Assembly (NCBI GenBank): GCA_944320995.1
Contig: CALUJQ010000006.1
Span: 1 to 64,000, forward strand
Source: an uncultured Barnesiella sp.
Lineage (GTDB): Bacteria > Bacteroidota > Bacteroidia > Bacteroidales > Barnesiellaceae
Reading direction: 5' to 3'
DNA length: 64,000 bases
This document shows, piece by piece, positions 9,216-18,657 of this stretch. The translations under genes and the position numbers were made by a program. Within the stretch, counting starts at the first letter, position 1; each line of letters begins with the position of its first letter. The notes beneath the pieces were generated by a model that was not told where the DNA came from, did no database searches, and was given only the letters and a program-made list of their open reading frames with translations.

Positions 9216-10289
9216 ATGGATTTACATATCGCAGTATTACCGGGAGATGGAATAGGCCCGGAAGTAGTAGAACAGGCTTTGAACGTGACAAAAGCCGTTT
9301 GTAAAAAATTCGGCCATGCGCTGGAATATCAAGTTGCATTGGTAGGTGCTTGCGCTATCGAAGAGACCGGCTCGCCCTACCCCGACTCTACACACGAATT
9401 GTGTATGCGTTCCGATGCGGTTCTGTTTGGAGCCATCGGTTCTCCCAAGTATGACAACAATCCCAATGCGACCGTACGCCCCGAACAGGGCTTGCTCGCT
9501 ATGCGGAAAAAACTGGGACTATTTGCCAATATCCGCCCGATCACGACATTCCCCGGCTTGATCCATAAATCGCCGCTCCGTCCCGACATCATCGACGGTG
9601 CCGACTTCATGTGTATCCGTGAATTGACAGGCGGTCTCTATTTCGGTCGTCCGCAAGGCCGCAGTGAAGATGGAAATGTAGCCTACGATACTTGTGTATA
9701 TAGCCGTGAAGAGATTACCCGCATCGTCCAACTCGCCTATGAGTACGCTATGAAACGGAATAAAAAAGTGACGATGGTTGACAAAGCGAACATTCTCGCC
9801 ACTTCGCGTCTTTGGAGAGAAGTCACACAAGAAATTGCCACGGAATACCCCGAGGTGGAAACCGAATTTTTATTTGTCGATAATGCGGCCATGCGCATGA
9901 TACAATGGCCCAAAAGTTTCGATGTCATCGTTACCGAGAACATGTTTGGCGATATACTCACCGACGAAGGATCGGTCATTACCGGCTCACTGGGCATGCT
10001 GCCATCGGCATCGATAGGAATACACACTTCGGTCTTCGAACCTATACACGGCTCCTATCCCCAAGCTGCCGGAAAAAATATTGCCAATCCTTTGGCGACC
10101 ATATTGTCGGCGGCCATGATGTTTGAATATGCATTCGGGCTGAAAGAGGAAGCCCGATTAATCCAAACAGCTGTTTCGGAATCGATGAATGCCGGTATCG
10201 TTACCGAGGATATTGCCGGTTCAGAAGGCAAAGCCTACCATACCGACGAAGTGGGGAAATGGATTGTCGATTGGATTAAGAAACATTGA
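9216..10289 (+). CDS. leuB: 3-isopropylmalate dehydrogenase
   Basis: 357 residues, typical length. It oxidatively decarboxylates 3-isopropylmalate to 2-oxoisocaproate using NAD. The start shows [11 protein letters not shown]; the substrate arginines lie around FANIRPI and [12 protein letters not shown]; the metal aspartates are in [13 protein letters not shown]; and the nucleotide-binding segment is [18 protein letters not shown]. It is the last gene of the leu operon and ends at a strong bidirectional terminator (10306-10341). Confidence 0.96.
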   Translation: MDLHIAVLPGDGIGPEVVEQALNVTKAVCKKFGHALEYQVALVGACAIEETGSPYPDSTHELCMRSDAVLFGAIGSPKYDNNPNATVRPEQGLLAMRKKLGLFANIRPITTFPGLIHKSPLRPDIIDGADFMCIRELTGGLYFGRPQGRSEDGNVAYDTCVYSREEITRIVQLAYEYAMKRNKKVTMVDKANILATSRLWREVTQEIATEYPEVETEFLFVDNAAMRMIQWPKSFDVIVTENMFGDILTDEGSVITGSLGMLPSASIGIHTSVFEPIHGSYPQAAGKNIANPLATILSAAMMFEYAFGLKEEARLIQTAVSESMNAGIVTEDIAGSEGKAYHTDEVGKWIVDWIKKH

Positions 10290-10305
10290 TTCGCCTTTAA
10301 TCAGA

Positions 10306-10341
10306 AAAAAACGGGTGGCAACGATTGCCACCCGTTTTTTT
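10306..10341. terminator. Bidirectional terminator between leuB and the OmpA-family gene
   Basis: A perfect stem of about 16 bp (10306-10321 with 10325-10340, 3-nt loop) with an A-run on the left and a T-run on the right, so it can stop both the leu operon on plus and the convergent OmpA gene on minus. Confidence 0.88.
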
Positions 10342-10359
10342 GATACTGTTTCAGCATTT

Positions 10360-11547
10360 TTATTGAGCCGTTCCGGCAAAGACGACGATACGGTTCCAAT
10401 TATTGTTTTTTGGATACAATTGGGAATCACTGCCATTAGCGACAATCTGGATACGGTTCTTGTCGATATTATAAGTTCCGATCAACAGATTGGCCACAGC
10501 CTCGGCCCGACGTTGGCTCAACTCTTTGTTGTATTCGGGAGTCCCCGTCTCTTTATCGGCATATCCGATAACCGAAATATTGCAAGAAGGGTTGCTCTTC
10601 AACCATTGTGCAATGTTATATACATTTACCATCTCTTCGTTCGAAACGACTGCACTATTAATCGTGAAGCGAACTACCCCCGTCAACTCTTGGTTGCAAC
10701 CGGCTGGCTCTACCACAGTCACCTCCTCGACAACAGGCTCGGGACAAGGAGGGCACTCTACGACTCTCGACTCGCAGGCTTTCAATTGACCTCTCAACAC
10801 ATTGACTCTGTTGTTCAATTCATTGATAACCATTCTATCGGCATAAGCATCATAGGCTTTGAAACGATCTTTTCCAAATTTGATGGTGAAACCTCCGATT
10901 GCCGATACGACACTCTCAACCTCTACACCTTCGACGATGCCATTGAAGTGGTCGCCAATCAAGTTTCCCCGACCTTCCAAGAAGAAATCGACATAATGTG
11001 ACAGTCTGAAGTTCAATTTAATACCGGCTGTTATCGGGAAAGCATACGTCTTATTATCGTAGGGTGTATTGTGGAACGAATAGATACCACCGGCACCGGC
11101 AAAAGGAATGATCGAAAATACACGATCCTCATTATAACCGGCAAACGTGTTGAACATATTCCACATAAGGTCGCCGTAAACAGCCGCATACCGCATGTGA
11201 GTCATCACCCCATCGGCCATGGGCCAGTTGGTATGTAGAGCCCCGCCCATTGCCGACAAGCGAAATCCCAAATAAGGGCTAATCCATTTGCCAATGGCAA
11301 AATCCATGGCCAACGTATAGTGTTGATCGCCTACATGCTCGGTGAAAAAAGTTTGAGCACCCGAACCTACCGAAATAAACCAGTTGTTCTTATGACTGTC
11401 GGAATAATACCGGGGCTTACCGGGAAGAACCTCGGTTACCGAGACATCTTCTTCGACAATAATCGCCTGAGCTTTTGCCGATTCGGTGTAGCAGAAAAGC
11501 GACGTTGTAGCCAAAGCTACCGCTAAATAAACGAATTTTGTTCTCAT
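10360..11547 (-). CDS. OmpA-family outer-membrane protein
   Basis: 395 residues. The signal peptide (about residues 1-26) ends at AKAQ. An N-terminal beta-barrel follows to about residue 230, with many strand-like repeats such as GKWISPYLGFRLSAMGG and GGFTIKFG. After a short linker with CESRVVECPPCPEP there is a C-terminal OmpA peptidoglycan-binding domain (about 290-395): FTINSAVVSNEEM, SVIGYADKETGTPEYNKELSQRRAEAV and a closing NRIVVF. It probably anchors the outer membrane to peptidoglycan. In the usual motif the last part reads NRRVVF or NRRVEI; here NWNRIVVF is a small variation. It is monocistronic, converging on leuB at a shared terminator. Confidence 0.92.
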   Translation of the reverse strand: MRTKFVYLAVALATTSLFCYTESAKAQAIIVEEDVSVTEVLPGKPRYYSDSHKNNWFISVGSGAQTFFTEHVGDQHYTLAMDFAIGKWISPYLGFRLSAMGGALHTNWPMADGVMTHMRYAAVYGDLMWNMFNTFAGYNEDRVFSIIPFAGAGGIYSFHNTPYDNKTYAFPITAGIKLNFRLSHYVDFFLEGRGNLIGDHFNGIVEGVEVESVVSAIGGFTIKFGKDRFKAYDAYADRMVINELNNRVNVLRGQLKACESRVVECPPCPEPVVEEVTVVEPAGCNQELTGVVRFTINSAVVSNEEMVNVYNIAQWLKSNPSCNISVIGYADKETGTPEYNKELSQRRAEAVANLLIGTYNIDKNRIQIVANGSDSQLYPKNNNWNRIVVFAGTAQ

Positions 11548-11747
11548 TTTAATTGGTTTTAGTTATACAATTTTCAAATTACTGTTCAAAAAATCGGGAG
11601 ACTGGACAAAAGCCATTATCCGTTTTTGCTATTTAGAACAACCGGATAAAAGAATGTGTTCACCGAGTAGCGAAAAAAGAATAGGAATTTTCCATATTAT
11701 TTAGGGTATGTAAGGCTTTTATAAAAAATGAAAAGAGACTACCCCGG

Positions 11748-11770
11748 TTAGTAATAAATTACTAAATTTG
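11748..11770 (+). promoter_or_regulatory. Palindrome overlapping a -7 box upstream of the LytM-like gene
   Basis: TTAGTAAT-AA-ATTACTAA (11748-11765) is a perfect 8+8 inverted repeat, and its right arm overlaps TAAATTTG at 11763-11770, a good TAnnTTTG -7 box. A repressor bound here would block the promoter; no regulator can be assigned. The rest of the 279-bp divergent gap (11548-11826) is AT-rich and shows no other clear element; the promoter of the OmpA gene was not recognised. Confidence 0.4.
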
Positions 11771-11826
11771 CACAATACTCGATGAATATCATTCTTTTAT
11801 AAGTTTAATGACAGAGAGCCTATTTT

Positions 11827-12696
11827 ATGAAACGAAATAAAAGGAATACCGATTTTTTTTCTAAAAAACGGTCGAAATATAAACTTACATTTTTCAACGA
11901 AAGTTCATTGGAAGATGTGTGGACTATCTGTTTTTCTCGGTTCGGAGCCATAATGACCGCCATACTCCTCGTCGCATTCATTGTCATCGCCATACTCTCG
12001 ATTATCGTAGGAACCCCGGTCAAGAACCTGCTCCCCGGCTATCTCAAAACAGACGAGCGCATCGAAATGGTCGACAAGATTCTTCAAGTCGACTCGTTGG
12101 CGGCAGAAGTTCAACGCCGAGATGCCTACATCAAGAATCTTTCGGCCATACTCACCGGAGAAATTAAAATAGATTCCATCGGACAACAGGCCGACAGCCT
12201 GCTCGCCACACGTCGCGATACTCTCCTGCCCGAATCTAAACTGGCCGCAGACTATGTCAAACAATACGAAGAGGAAGAAAAATATAACTTGAATGTTTTC
12301 ACCCCTACGACTCCTATCGACGGAAAACTATTCTATCCTCCACTAAAAGGTAAAATCGTAAGGAAATACGATCCCAAGGAAGGACATTTCGGCGTCGATA
12401 TACAATGCCCTCGCAACACCTCCGTCTCGGCCGTCCTCGACGGGACAATCGTTTCGGCAGGATATACCCTTGCCTACGGCTACGTCATTGCCATACAACA
12501 CAACAACAACTATCTCTCTATCTATAAATACAACTCGGGACTGCTTAAAAATATCGGCGACAAAGTATTGGGTGGCGAAAAAATAGCCGTGACAGGTTGG
12601 GAAGAGGGGAAATCTTCCAAACAATCTTGCACAGCCGAATTTCAATTATGGCACATGGGACAATCGTTAGATCCCGAAAAATATATCACTTTCTAA
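11827..12696 (+). CDS. Membrane-anchored LytM/M23-like protein, probably catalytically degenerate
   Basis: 289 residues. A cytoplasmic head (about 1-38) leads into a transmembrane helix (about 39-63, IMTAILLVAFIVIAILSII), followed by a helical, coiled-coil-like linker (about 75-140) and an M23 fold (about 165-289). The first zinc motif, His187-x3-Asp191 (HFGVD), is present. The usual H-x-H is not: the segment aligned with VYAHLS reads IYKYNS, and that aligned with HLHFE reads TAEFQ, so both later histidines are lost. By analogy with EnvC and NlpD, the protein may regulate a cell-wall hydrolase rather than cut peptidoglycan itself. It lies upstream of dxr, which has its own -7 box. Confidence 0.8.
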   Translation: MKRNKRNTDFFSKKRSKYKLTFFNESSLEDVWTICFSRFGAIMTAILLVAFIVIAILSIIVGTPVKNLLPGYLKTDERIEMVDKILQVDSLAAEVQRRDAYIKNLSAILTGEIKIDSIGQQADSLLATRRDTLLPESKLAADYVKQYEEEEKYNLNVFTPTTPIDGKLFYPPLKGKIVRKYDPKEGHFGVDIQCPRNTSVSAVLDGTIVSAGYTLAYGYVIAIQHNNNYLSIYKYNSGLLKNIGDKVLGGEKIAVTGWEEGKSSKQSCTAEFQLWHMGQSLDPEKYITF

Positions 12697-12727
12697 TCCC
12701 GATTCATAGATGATACGCATTATTTTA

Positions 12728-12735
12728 TACCTTTG
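12728..12735 (+). promoter_or_regulatory. -7 box for dxr-rseP
   Basis: TACCTTTG, 40 nt before the dxr ATG, in the gap after the LytM-like gene. The -33 element is not obvious because it would lie at the end of the preceding coding region. Confidence 0.45.
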
Positions 12736-12774
12736 CACAATCTAAACCGAGGATTTGACATTTGAATAAACCGA

Positions 12775-13935
12775 ATGAAAAAGCAATTAGCAATATTAGG
12801 CTCCACCGGCTCAATAGGCACTCAAACATTAGAGGTCGTCGCCGAATATCCCGACCTATTCGAAGCATATACATTGACCGCCAATAATAACGTCGAACTG
12901 CTGATAGAGCAAGCCAAACGTTTCAACCCCGACTCGGTCGTAATCGCAAACGAAGCGCATTATAACCGGTTGAAAGAGGCCCTGTCCGACCTTCCCATAA
13001 AAGTATATGCCGGAGAAAACGCTATCGCCGAAATCGTAGAGGCGGCCCCAATCGATATTGTCGTGACCGCCATGGTCGGATATGCCGGATTGAAACCTAC
13101 CATACGAGCAATCGAAGCCCATAAAACAATCGCCTTGGCCAACAAAGAGACTTTGGTAGTAGCCGGTGACCTCATCAAACAACTCGCCCTCGAATATCAT
13201 ACCCCCATTATTCCGGTCGATTCGGAACACTCGGCCATTTTCCAATGTTTGGTAGGCGAGTGGGACAATCCCATAGAAAAAATTATCTTGACTGCCTCGG
13301 GAGGACCTTTTAGAAAACTGACTGCCGAAGAGATGAAACACGTCACCAAAAACGATGCATTGAAACACCCCAAATGGAATATGGGGCACAAAATTACCAT
13401 CGACTCGGCTACGCTTATGAACAAAGGGTTTGAAATGATCGAAGCCAAATGGCTGTTCGACGTGGCTCCCGAAAACATCGAGATTGCCGTACACCCGCAA
13501 TCGATCGTCCACTCGATGGTACAGTTTAGCGACGGGACTATCAAAGCACAACTGGGCGCCCAAGACATGAAGCTCCCCATTCGATATGCGCTCTCCTATC
13601 CGGCCCGATTGGAGAGCGCATCATCAAAACTGACCCTCGAACAGTACGCCGAACTCACCTTCGAGCGTCCCGATTTCGAACGGTTTCCCCTACTCCGATA
13701 TGCATTTGATGCTGTGGCCGAAGGTGGAAATATGCCCTGCATCATGAACGCGGCCAACGAAATCGCCGTTGCCGCTTTCCTCGACGATGCGATCTCCTAT
13801 CCCCAAATAGCCCGCATCGTCCTTGAAACAATGTCGCATATCGAGTTTATCAAATCTCCCCGATACGAAGACTACGTACACACCAATAAAATAGCGCGCG
13901 AACATGCCGCGACCCTCGTTAAATCCATACATTAA
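12775..13935 (+). CDS. dxr: 1-deoxy-D-xylulose-5-phosphate reductoisomerase
   Basis: 386 residues, standard length. It makes 2-C-methyl-D-erythritol 4-phosphate, the committed step of the MEP isoprenoid pathway. The NADPH-binding GSTGSIGTQTL is at residue 8. The metal and substrate motifs DSEHSAIFQCL, LTASGGPFR and HPKWNMGHKITIDSATLMNK are intact, as is VHPQSIVHSMV. It sits 15 nt upstream of rseP, a linkage seen in many bacteria. Confidence 0.96.
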   Translation: MKKQLAILGSTGSIGTQTLEVVAEYPDLFEAYTLTANNNVELLIEQAKRFNPDSVVIANEAHYNRLKEALSDLPIKVYAGENAIAEIVEAAPIDIVVTAMVGYAGLKPTIRAIEAHKTIALANKETLVVAGDLIKQLALEYHTPIIPVDSEHSAIFQCLVGEWDNPIEKIILTASGGPFRKLTAEEMKHVTKNDALKHPKWNMGHKITIDSATLMNKGFEMIEAKWLFDVAPENIEIAVHPQSIVHSMVQFSDGTIKAQLGAQDMKLPIRYALSYPARLESASSKLTLEQYAELTFERPDFERFPLLRYAFDAVAEGGNMPCIMNAANEIAVAAFLDDAISYPQIARIVLETMSHIEFIKSPRYEDYVHTNKIAREHAATLVKSIH

Positions 13936-13950
13936 ACTCTATAACATTCA

Positions 13951-15273
13951 ATGGAAACATTCCTTATAAAAACCGTACAGCTGCTGTTAAGCCTCTCTAT
14001 ACTGGTTATCGTCCACGAATTTGGCCATTTCATATTTGCCCGGATGTTCAAAGTTCGTGTCGAAAAATTCTATCTTTTTTTCGACCCATGGTTTTCCCTG
14101 TTCAAGTTCAAGCCTAAAAACAGCCATACCGAGTACGGTATCGGATGGCTCCCGTTCGGCGGATATGTAAAAATAGCGGGTATGATCGACGAGTCGATGG
14201 ACCGCGAGCAAATGCAACAGCCCCCCAAACCGTGGGAATTCCGGTCGAAACCGGCATGGCAACGGCTACTCATCATGGTGGCTGGTGTAGTATTCAACTT
14301 CATACTGGCTATTTTCATCTATTCGATGATTGCCTATACATGGGGTACTTCCTATATCCCTTTCAAAAATGCCTATGCAGGTATGGAGTATTGCCAGTCG
14401 GCCAAAGAAATCGGGTTCCAAGACGGTGATATACCCCTCTCGGCCGATGGCATCGAGCTCGAATTCATGTCGAGCGAGACACTGCAAAAAATCGCAGAAG
14501 CCAAAGAAGTTTCCGTATTGCGCGATAACGATACCTTGGCGATTGCCATTCCCGAAAATTTCATGTTACGTCTTATCGACAAGGAAGAACTGTTTGCCAT
14601 GTATCGCATTCCCCCGGTCGTGTATGAGGTCGCCGACAACATGGGAGCCCAGCGGGCCGGATTGCAAAAAGGCGACCGCATAGAGGCAATCGACAGCATA
14701 AAAACACCGGCTCTGAGCGAAATGCAAAAACTGTTGGCTACCAAACCCAATACGGCCGTCACCGTTGACTTTCTGCGGGCCGGAGAATTAAAAACTACCA
14801 CCGTCATGACCGACTCTGCGGGGAACTTGGGTATCCTCGTGGCTCCTTTGTCCGAAAGCTATGTGACCGTCACCGAGCATTACGGATTTTGGGAGTCATT
14901 CCCCAAAGGCATAGAATTGGGGGTGAGCAAACTAACAAGCTATGTAAACAGCATGAAATATGTCTTCACCAAAGAAGGCGCACAAAGTTTAGGAGGATTC
15001 GGAGCAATCGGCAGTATTTTCCCGGATACGTGGAATTGGGAAGCCTTTTGGAGTATGACCGCATTTCTCTCGGTCATCTTGGCCTTCATGAATATTCTAC
15101 CCATTCCGGCCCTCGACGGCGGACACGTACTGTTTCTGCTGTACGAAGTCATCACAAGGCGCAAACCCAATGACAAATTCATGGAATATGCCCAAATCGC
15201 CGGCATGATGTTCCTGCTCTTGCTGCTGATTTATGCCAATGGTAACGATATATTCCGCTTTTTCTTCAAATAA
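13951..15273 (+). CDS. rseP: RIP zinc metalloprotease (site-2 protease family)
   Basis: 440 residues, a polytopic inner-membrane protease. The active-site motif HEFGH (His22, Glu23, His26) lies in the first transmembrane helix, and the third zinc ligand is in the late helix with MNILPIPALDGGHVLF. Between them are two PDZ-like regions (about 125-300), the second with the readable core GAQRAGLQKGDRIEAI. Family members cleave anti-sigma factors or leftover signal peptides inside the membrane. A candidate anti-sigma-like membrane protein is encoded at 23139-24332, but no link can be shown. It follows dxr by 15 nt and precedes the methyltransferase gene by 6 nt. Confidence 0.94.
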   Translation: METFLIKTVQLLLSLSILVIVHEFGHFIFARMFKVRVEKFYLFFDPWFSLFKFKPKNSHTEYGIGWLPFGGYVKIAGMIDESMDREQMQQPPKPWEFRSKPAWQRLLIMVAGVVFNFILAIFIYSMIAYTWGTSYIPFKNAYAGMEYCQSAKEIGFQDGDIPLSADGIELEFMSSETLQKIAEAKEVSVLRDNDTLAIAIPENFMLRLIDKEELFAMYRIPPVVYEVADNMGAQRAGLQKGDRIEAIDSIKTPALSEMQKLLATKPNTAVTVDFLRAGELKTTTVMTDSAGNLGILVAPLSESYVTVTEHYGFWESFPKGIELGVSKLTSYVNSMKYVFTKEGAQSLGGFGAIGSIFPDTWNWEAFWSMTAFLSVILAFMNILPIPALDGGHVLFLLYEVITRRKPNDKFMEYAQIAGMMFLLLLLIYANGNDIFRFFFK

Positions 15274-15279
15274 CAGATT

Positions 15280-16464
15280 ATGAGCTATACTAAAATAACA
15301 CTGAAACCGGGTAAGGAAGATTCGTTCCACCGATTCCACCCGTGGGTATTTTCGGGGGCAATATACCGTTTTGAAAACCAACCGGAAGAGGGTGATATTG
15401 TCGAAGTAACAGACCACCAAGGCAACTTTATCGGTGTCGGGCAATACCAAATCGGCAGTATTGCCGTACGCATACTCTCGTTCAAGCCCGAAGAGATAAA
15501 CGAAGATTTCTATACCCGGCGACTGCAAGAGGCATACAAGGTGAGAATGAGCCTTGGACTTCTCAGCAAAGATTATAACAATACCTGCCGGTTGGTCCAC
15601 GGCGAAGGTGACAACCTGCCGGGACTCATTATCGACCTGTATGACCGCACGGCCGTCATGCAAGCCCACACGCCCGGCATGCACTTCGCCCGGCATCAAA
15701 TAGCCCATGCCTTGAAAATCGTTTTGGGCGACACCATCGACAATATCTACTACAAATCGGAAACGACCCTTCCCTACAAGGCACAACTGGACGCCGAGAA
15801 CGAATACCTGTTGGGCGGCGATGCTCCAAACATTGCCATGGAAAACGGATTGAAATTTTATGTCGATTGGGTACGCGGGCAGAAAACGGGCTTTTTTGTT
15901 GACCAACGGGAAAATCGGGCCCTGCTTGAACGCTACGCCAACGGCCGCTCGGTCTTGAACATGTTTTGTTATACAGGAGGATTCTCGTTTTATGCCATGC
16001 GGGGCAATGCCAAACTAGTCCACTCGGTTGACAGTTCGTCGAAAGCCATCGATCTAACTTGTAAAAACGTGGAGTTGAACTTCCCCGGCGACAATCGCCA
16101 CCAAGCCTTTGCCGAAGACGCGTTCAAGTACCTCGACACCATGGGAGACCAATATGACCTGATTATTCTCGATCCCCCAGCCTTTGCCAAACATAAAAAG
16201 GTGCTGAACAATGCCTTGCAGGGTTATCGCAAATTGAACGCCAAGGCATTCGAAAAAATTCGTCCGGGCGGTATACTGTTTACCTTCTCCTGTTCACAAG
16301 TGGTAAGCAAAGAAAATTTCAGGTTGGCCATATTCAGTGCTGCGGCACAATCGGGTCGCAATGTACGCATTCTGCACCAACTCACCCAACCGGCCGACCA
16401 CCCGGTCAACATTTATCACCCCGAAGGCGAATATTTGAAGGGTCTGGTACTCTATGTCGAATGA
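15280..16464 (+). CDS. Class I SAM-dependent rRNA methyltransferase (RlmI-like)
   Basis: 394 residues. The N-terminal PUA-like domain begins with HPWVFSGAI and is followed by an EEHD-type central part and a Rossmann methyltransferase domain. The SAM-binding region has VLNMFCYTGGFSFYAM, then HSVDSSSKAIDL, and the catalytic ILDPPAFAKHK. The order matches RlmI (m5C1962 of 23S rRNA) and relatives, so 23S rRNA cytosine methylation is likely but the exact site is inferred. It is 6 nt downstream of rseP and probably in the same transcript. Confidence 0.88.
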   Translation: MSYTKITLKPGKEDSFHRFHPWVFSGAIYRFENQPEEGDIVEVTDHQGNFIGVGQYQIGSIAVRILSFKPEEINEDFYTRRLQEAYKVRMSLGLLSKDYNNTCRLVHGEGDNLPGLIIDLYDRTAVMQAHTPGMHFARHQIAHALKIVLGDTIDNIYYKSETTLPYKAQLDAENEYLLGGDAPNIAMENGLKFYVDWVRGQKTGFFVDQRENRALLERYANGRSVLNMFCYTGGFSFYAMRGNAKLVHSVDSSSKAIDLTCKNVELNFPGDNRHQAFAEDAFKYLDTMGDQYDLIILDPPAFAKHKKVLNNALQGYRKLNAKAFEKIRPGGILFTFSCSQVVSKENFRLAIFSAAAQSGRNVRILHQLTQPADHPVNIYHPEGEYLKGLVLYVE

Positions 16465-16488
16465 ACTAAATTTCAAAAATCACATTAT

Positions 16489-18537
16489 ATGAAAAAAATC
16501 GTTTGTACAATGGCTTCATTGCTTATTTTGGCCTCTTGTGCTACAAAACAAGAAAAAGACGGCTTCAACTACACGGTAGAGTCGTTTGCCGACCTTGAAA
16601 TCCTGCGCTACAAAGTTCCCGGATTTGAGGAACTGTCGCTGAAACAGAAAGAGATGATCTACTACCTGTCGGAAGCTGCCGCTTATGGCCGCGACATTCT
16701 GTACGATCAAAACGGGAAATGGAATTTGGCTATCCGCCGCACGCTCGAAGCAATCTATCAAGACTATGCCGGCGATCGGGAAAGCAATGATTTCAAGAAC
16801 TTCGAAGTCTATTTGAAACGGCTATGGTTCTCAAACGGTATCCATCACCACTACGGTTGTGACAAATTCGTCCCCGAATTCTCACAAGAATTTTTTATCG
16901 AAGCCGTCAAGTCGCTCGACCCTCAAAAACTCCCGTTGACCGAAGGGGCCAGTGTAGATGACTTGCTCAACACGTTGGTTCCCGTTATCTTCGACCCCAC
17001 AGTAATGCCCAAACGGGTAAACCAAGCTGCCGGTGAGGACCTTATCGTTACTTCGGCCTGCAACTATTACGACGGTGTGACTCAGGCCGAAGCCGAGGCT
17101 TTCTATAACAAAATGAAAGACCCCAAAGACGAAACACCCATCTCCTACGGGTTGAACAGCCGCCTTGTAAAACGCGACGGCAAGATCATGGAAGAGACCT
17201 ATAAAGTGGGCGGACTCTACTCCGAAGCTATCGAGAAAATCGTTTATTGGCTCGACAAAGCAGCCGGAGTGGCCGAGAACGAACAACAAAAAGCCGTAAT
17301 CGAAAAACTTATCGAATACTACCAAACTGGCGATTTGAAACTCTTTGACGAATACGCTATCTTGTGGGTAAAAGACCTCGATTCGCAAATCGACTTCGTC
17401 AACGGGTTTACCGAGACCTATGGCGACCCGCTGGGTATGAAAGCCAGCTGGGAGTCGATCGTAAACTTCAAAAACCTCGAAGCCTCGGAACGAACCCACA
17501 TCATCAGCGACAATGCTCAATGGTTCGAAGATAACTCTCCGGTTGATTCCCGCTTCAAGAAAGAAGAGGTAAAAGGTGTATCGGCCAAAGTGATTACCGC
17601 GGCCATGCTCGCCGGCGACTGTTACCCCTCGACCCCGATCGGCATCAATCTACCCAATGCCAACTGGATTCGCCACATACACGGCTCCAAATCGGTAACT
17701 ATCGAAAACATTACCGAGGCTTATGAAAAAGCGGCACAAGGCAATGGTTTCAACGACGAGTTCGTATGGAGCGACACCGAGCGGAACCTCTTGAATGAAT
17801 ACTTGTTCCAAGCCGACAACCTGCACACCGACCTGCACGAATGTCTGGGCCACGGTTCCGGCAAGCTGCTCCCCGGCGTAGATCCCGACGCCCTGAAAGC
17901 ATACAGCTCGACATTGGAAGAGGCTCGTGCCGACCTGTTCGCCCTCTACTACATGGCCGATCCCAAAATCTTGGAATTGGGGCTCCTCCCCTCGAAAGAC
18001 GCCTATAAATCGGCCTATTACAAATATATGATGAACGGGCTGATGACTCAACTCACCCGCATCGAACCGGGTAAAAACATCGAGGAATCACACATGCGCA
18101 ATCGTCAATTGATCGCTCGCTGGGCCTACGAACACGGCAAGGCCGACAACGTCGTCGAATTTGCCAAACGCGACGGGAAAACCTATGTCGTTGTCAATGA
18201 CTACGAAAAATTGCGAAACCTTTTCGGTCAACTGTTGGCCGAGGTTCAACGCATCAAATCGGAAGGCGACTACGAAAGCGGTAAAAATCTGGTCGAAGAG
18301 TATGGCGTAATCGTCGATCAAGACTTGCACAAAGAGGTGTTGGCCCGTTACGAGAATCTCCATATCGCACCCTACAAAGGATTTGTCAATCCGGTATATA
18401 CACTTGTAACCGATGCCAATGGCAACATCACCGATGTACAAATCTCTTACAACGAAGGTTATGCCGAACAAATGTTGAGATACTCCAAAGATTATTCTCC
18501 CCTGCCCATCTGCACACCTATACCGGTAAGTAAATAA
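16489..18537 (+). CDS. Dipeptidyl peptidase III (M49), predicted lipoprotein
   Basis: 682 residues. The gluzincin motif HECLGH (His450, Glu451, His455) and downstream EEARAD (Glu477-Glu478) are the M49 zinc signature; HEXXGH with one extra residue is specific to DPP III. It removes dipeptides from peptide N-termini. The N-terminus MKKIVCTMASLLILASCATK is a lipoprotein signal with a lipobox (LASC, Cys17), so the enzyme is predicted to be membrane-anchored in the envelope rather than cytosolic like eukaryotic DPP III. It follows the methyltransferase by 24 nt and ends at a strong terminator. Confidence 0.93.
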   Translation: MKKIVCTMASLLILASCATKQEKDGFNYTVESFADLEILRYKVPGFEELSLKQKEMIYYLSEAAAYGRDILYDQNGKWNLAIRRTLEAIYQDYAGDRESNDFKNFEVYLKRLWFSNGIHHHYGCDKFVPEFSQEFFIEAVKSLDPQKLPLTEGASVDDLLNTLVPVIFDPTVMPKRVNQAAGEDLIVTSACNYYDGVTQAEAEAFYNKMKDPKDETPISYGLNSRLVKRDGKIMEETYKVGGLYSEAIEKIVYWLDKAAGVAENEQQKAVIEKLIEYYQTGDLKLFDEYAILWVKDLDSQIDFVNGFTETYGDPLGMKASWESIVNFKNLEASERTHIISDNAQWFEDNSPVDSRFKKEEVKGVSAKVITAAMLAGDCYPSTPIGINLPNANWIRHIHGSKSVTIENITEAYEKAAQGNGFNDEFVWSDTERNLLNEYLFQADNLHTDLHECLGHGSGKLLPGVDPDALKAYSSTLEEARADLFALYYMADPKILELGLLPSKDAYKSAYYKYMMNGLMTQLTRIEPGKNIEESHMRNRQLIARWAYEHGKADNVVEFAKRDGKTYVVVNDYEKLRNLFGQLLAEVQRIKSEGDYESGKNLVEEYGVIVDQDLHKEVLARYENLHIAPYKGFVNPVYTLVTDANGNITDVQISYNEGYAEQMLRYSKDYSPLPICTPIPVSK

Positions 18538-18558
18538 CAATTACCGATACATACATCT

Positions 18559-18597
18559 CGGCCCGGCCATTGAAACAAGCCGGGCCGTTTTTTTTTT
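18559..18597 (+). terminator. Terminator after the DPP III gene
   Basis: GC-rich 9-bp stem (18559-18567 with 18579-18587) followed by ten T residues. Confidence 0.92.
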
Positions 18598-18657
18598 ACA
18601 TCATCGGTTTTACCCGCTAACTTTTATTCGTATCTTGCGCAAAAATTAAAAATAGAC

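Noticed and set aside
10189..11001. 270-codon plus-strand frame after leuB
   Set aside because: It covers the shared terminator and the antisense of the OmpA-family gene; composition is not protein-like.
15097..15906. 269-codon minus-strand frame
   Set aside because: Antisense to rseP and the methyltransferase gene, both of which have clear family motifs.
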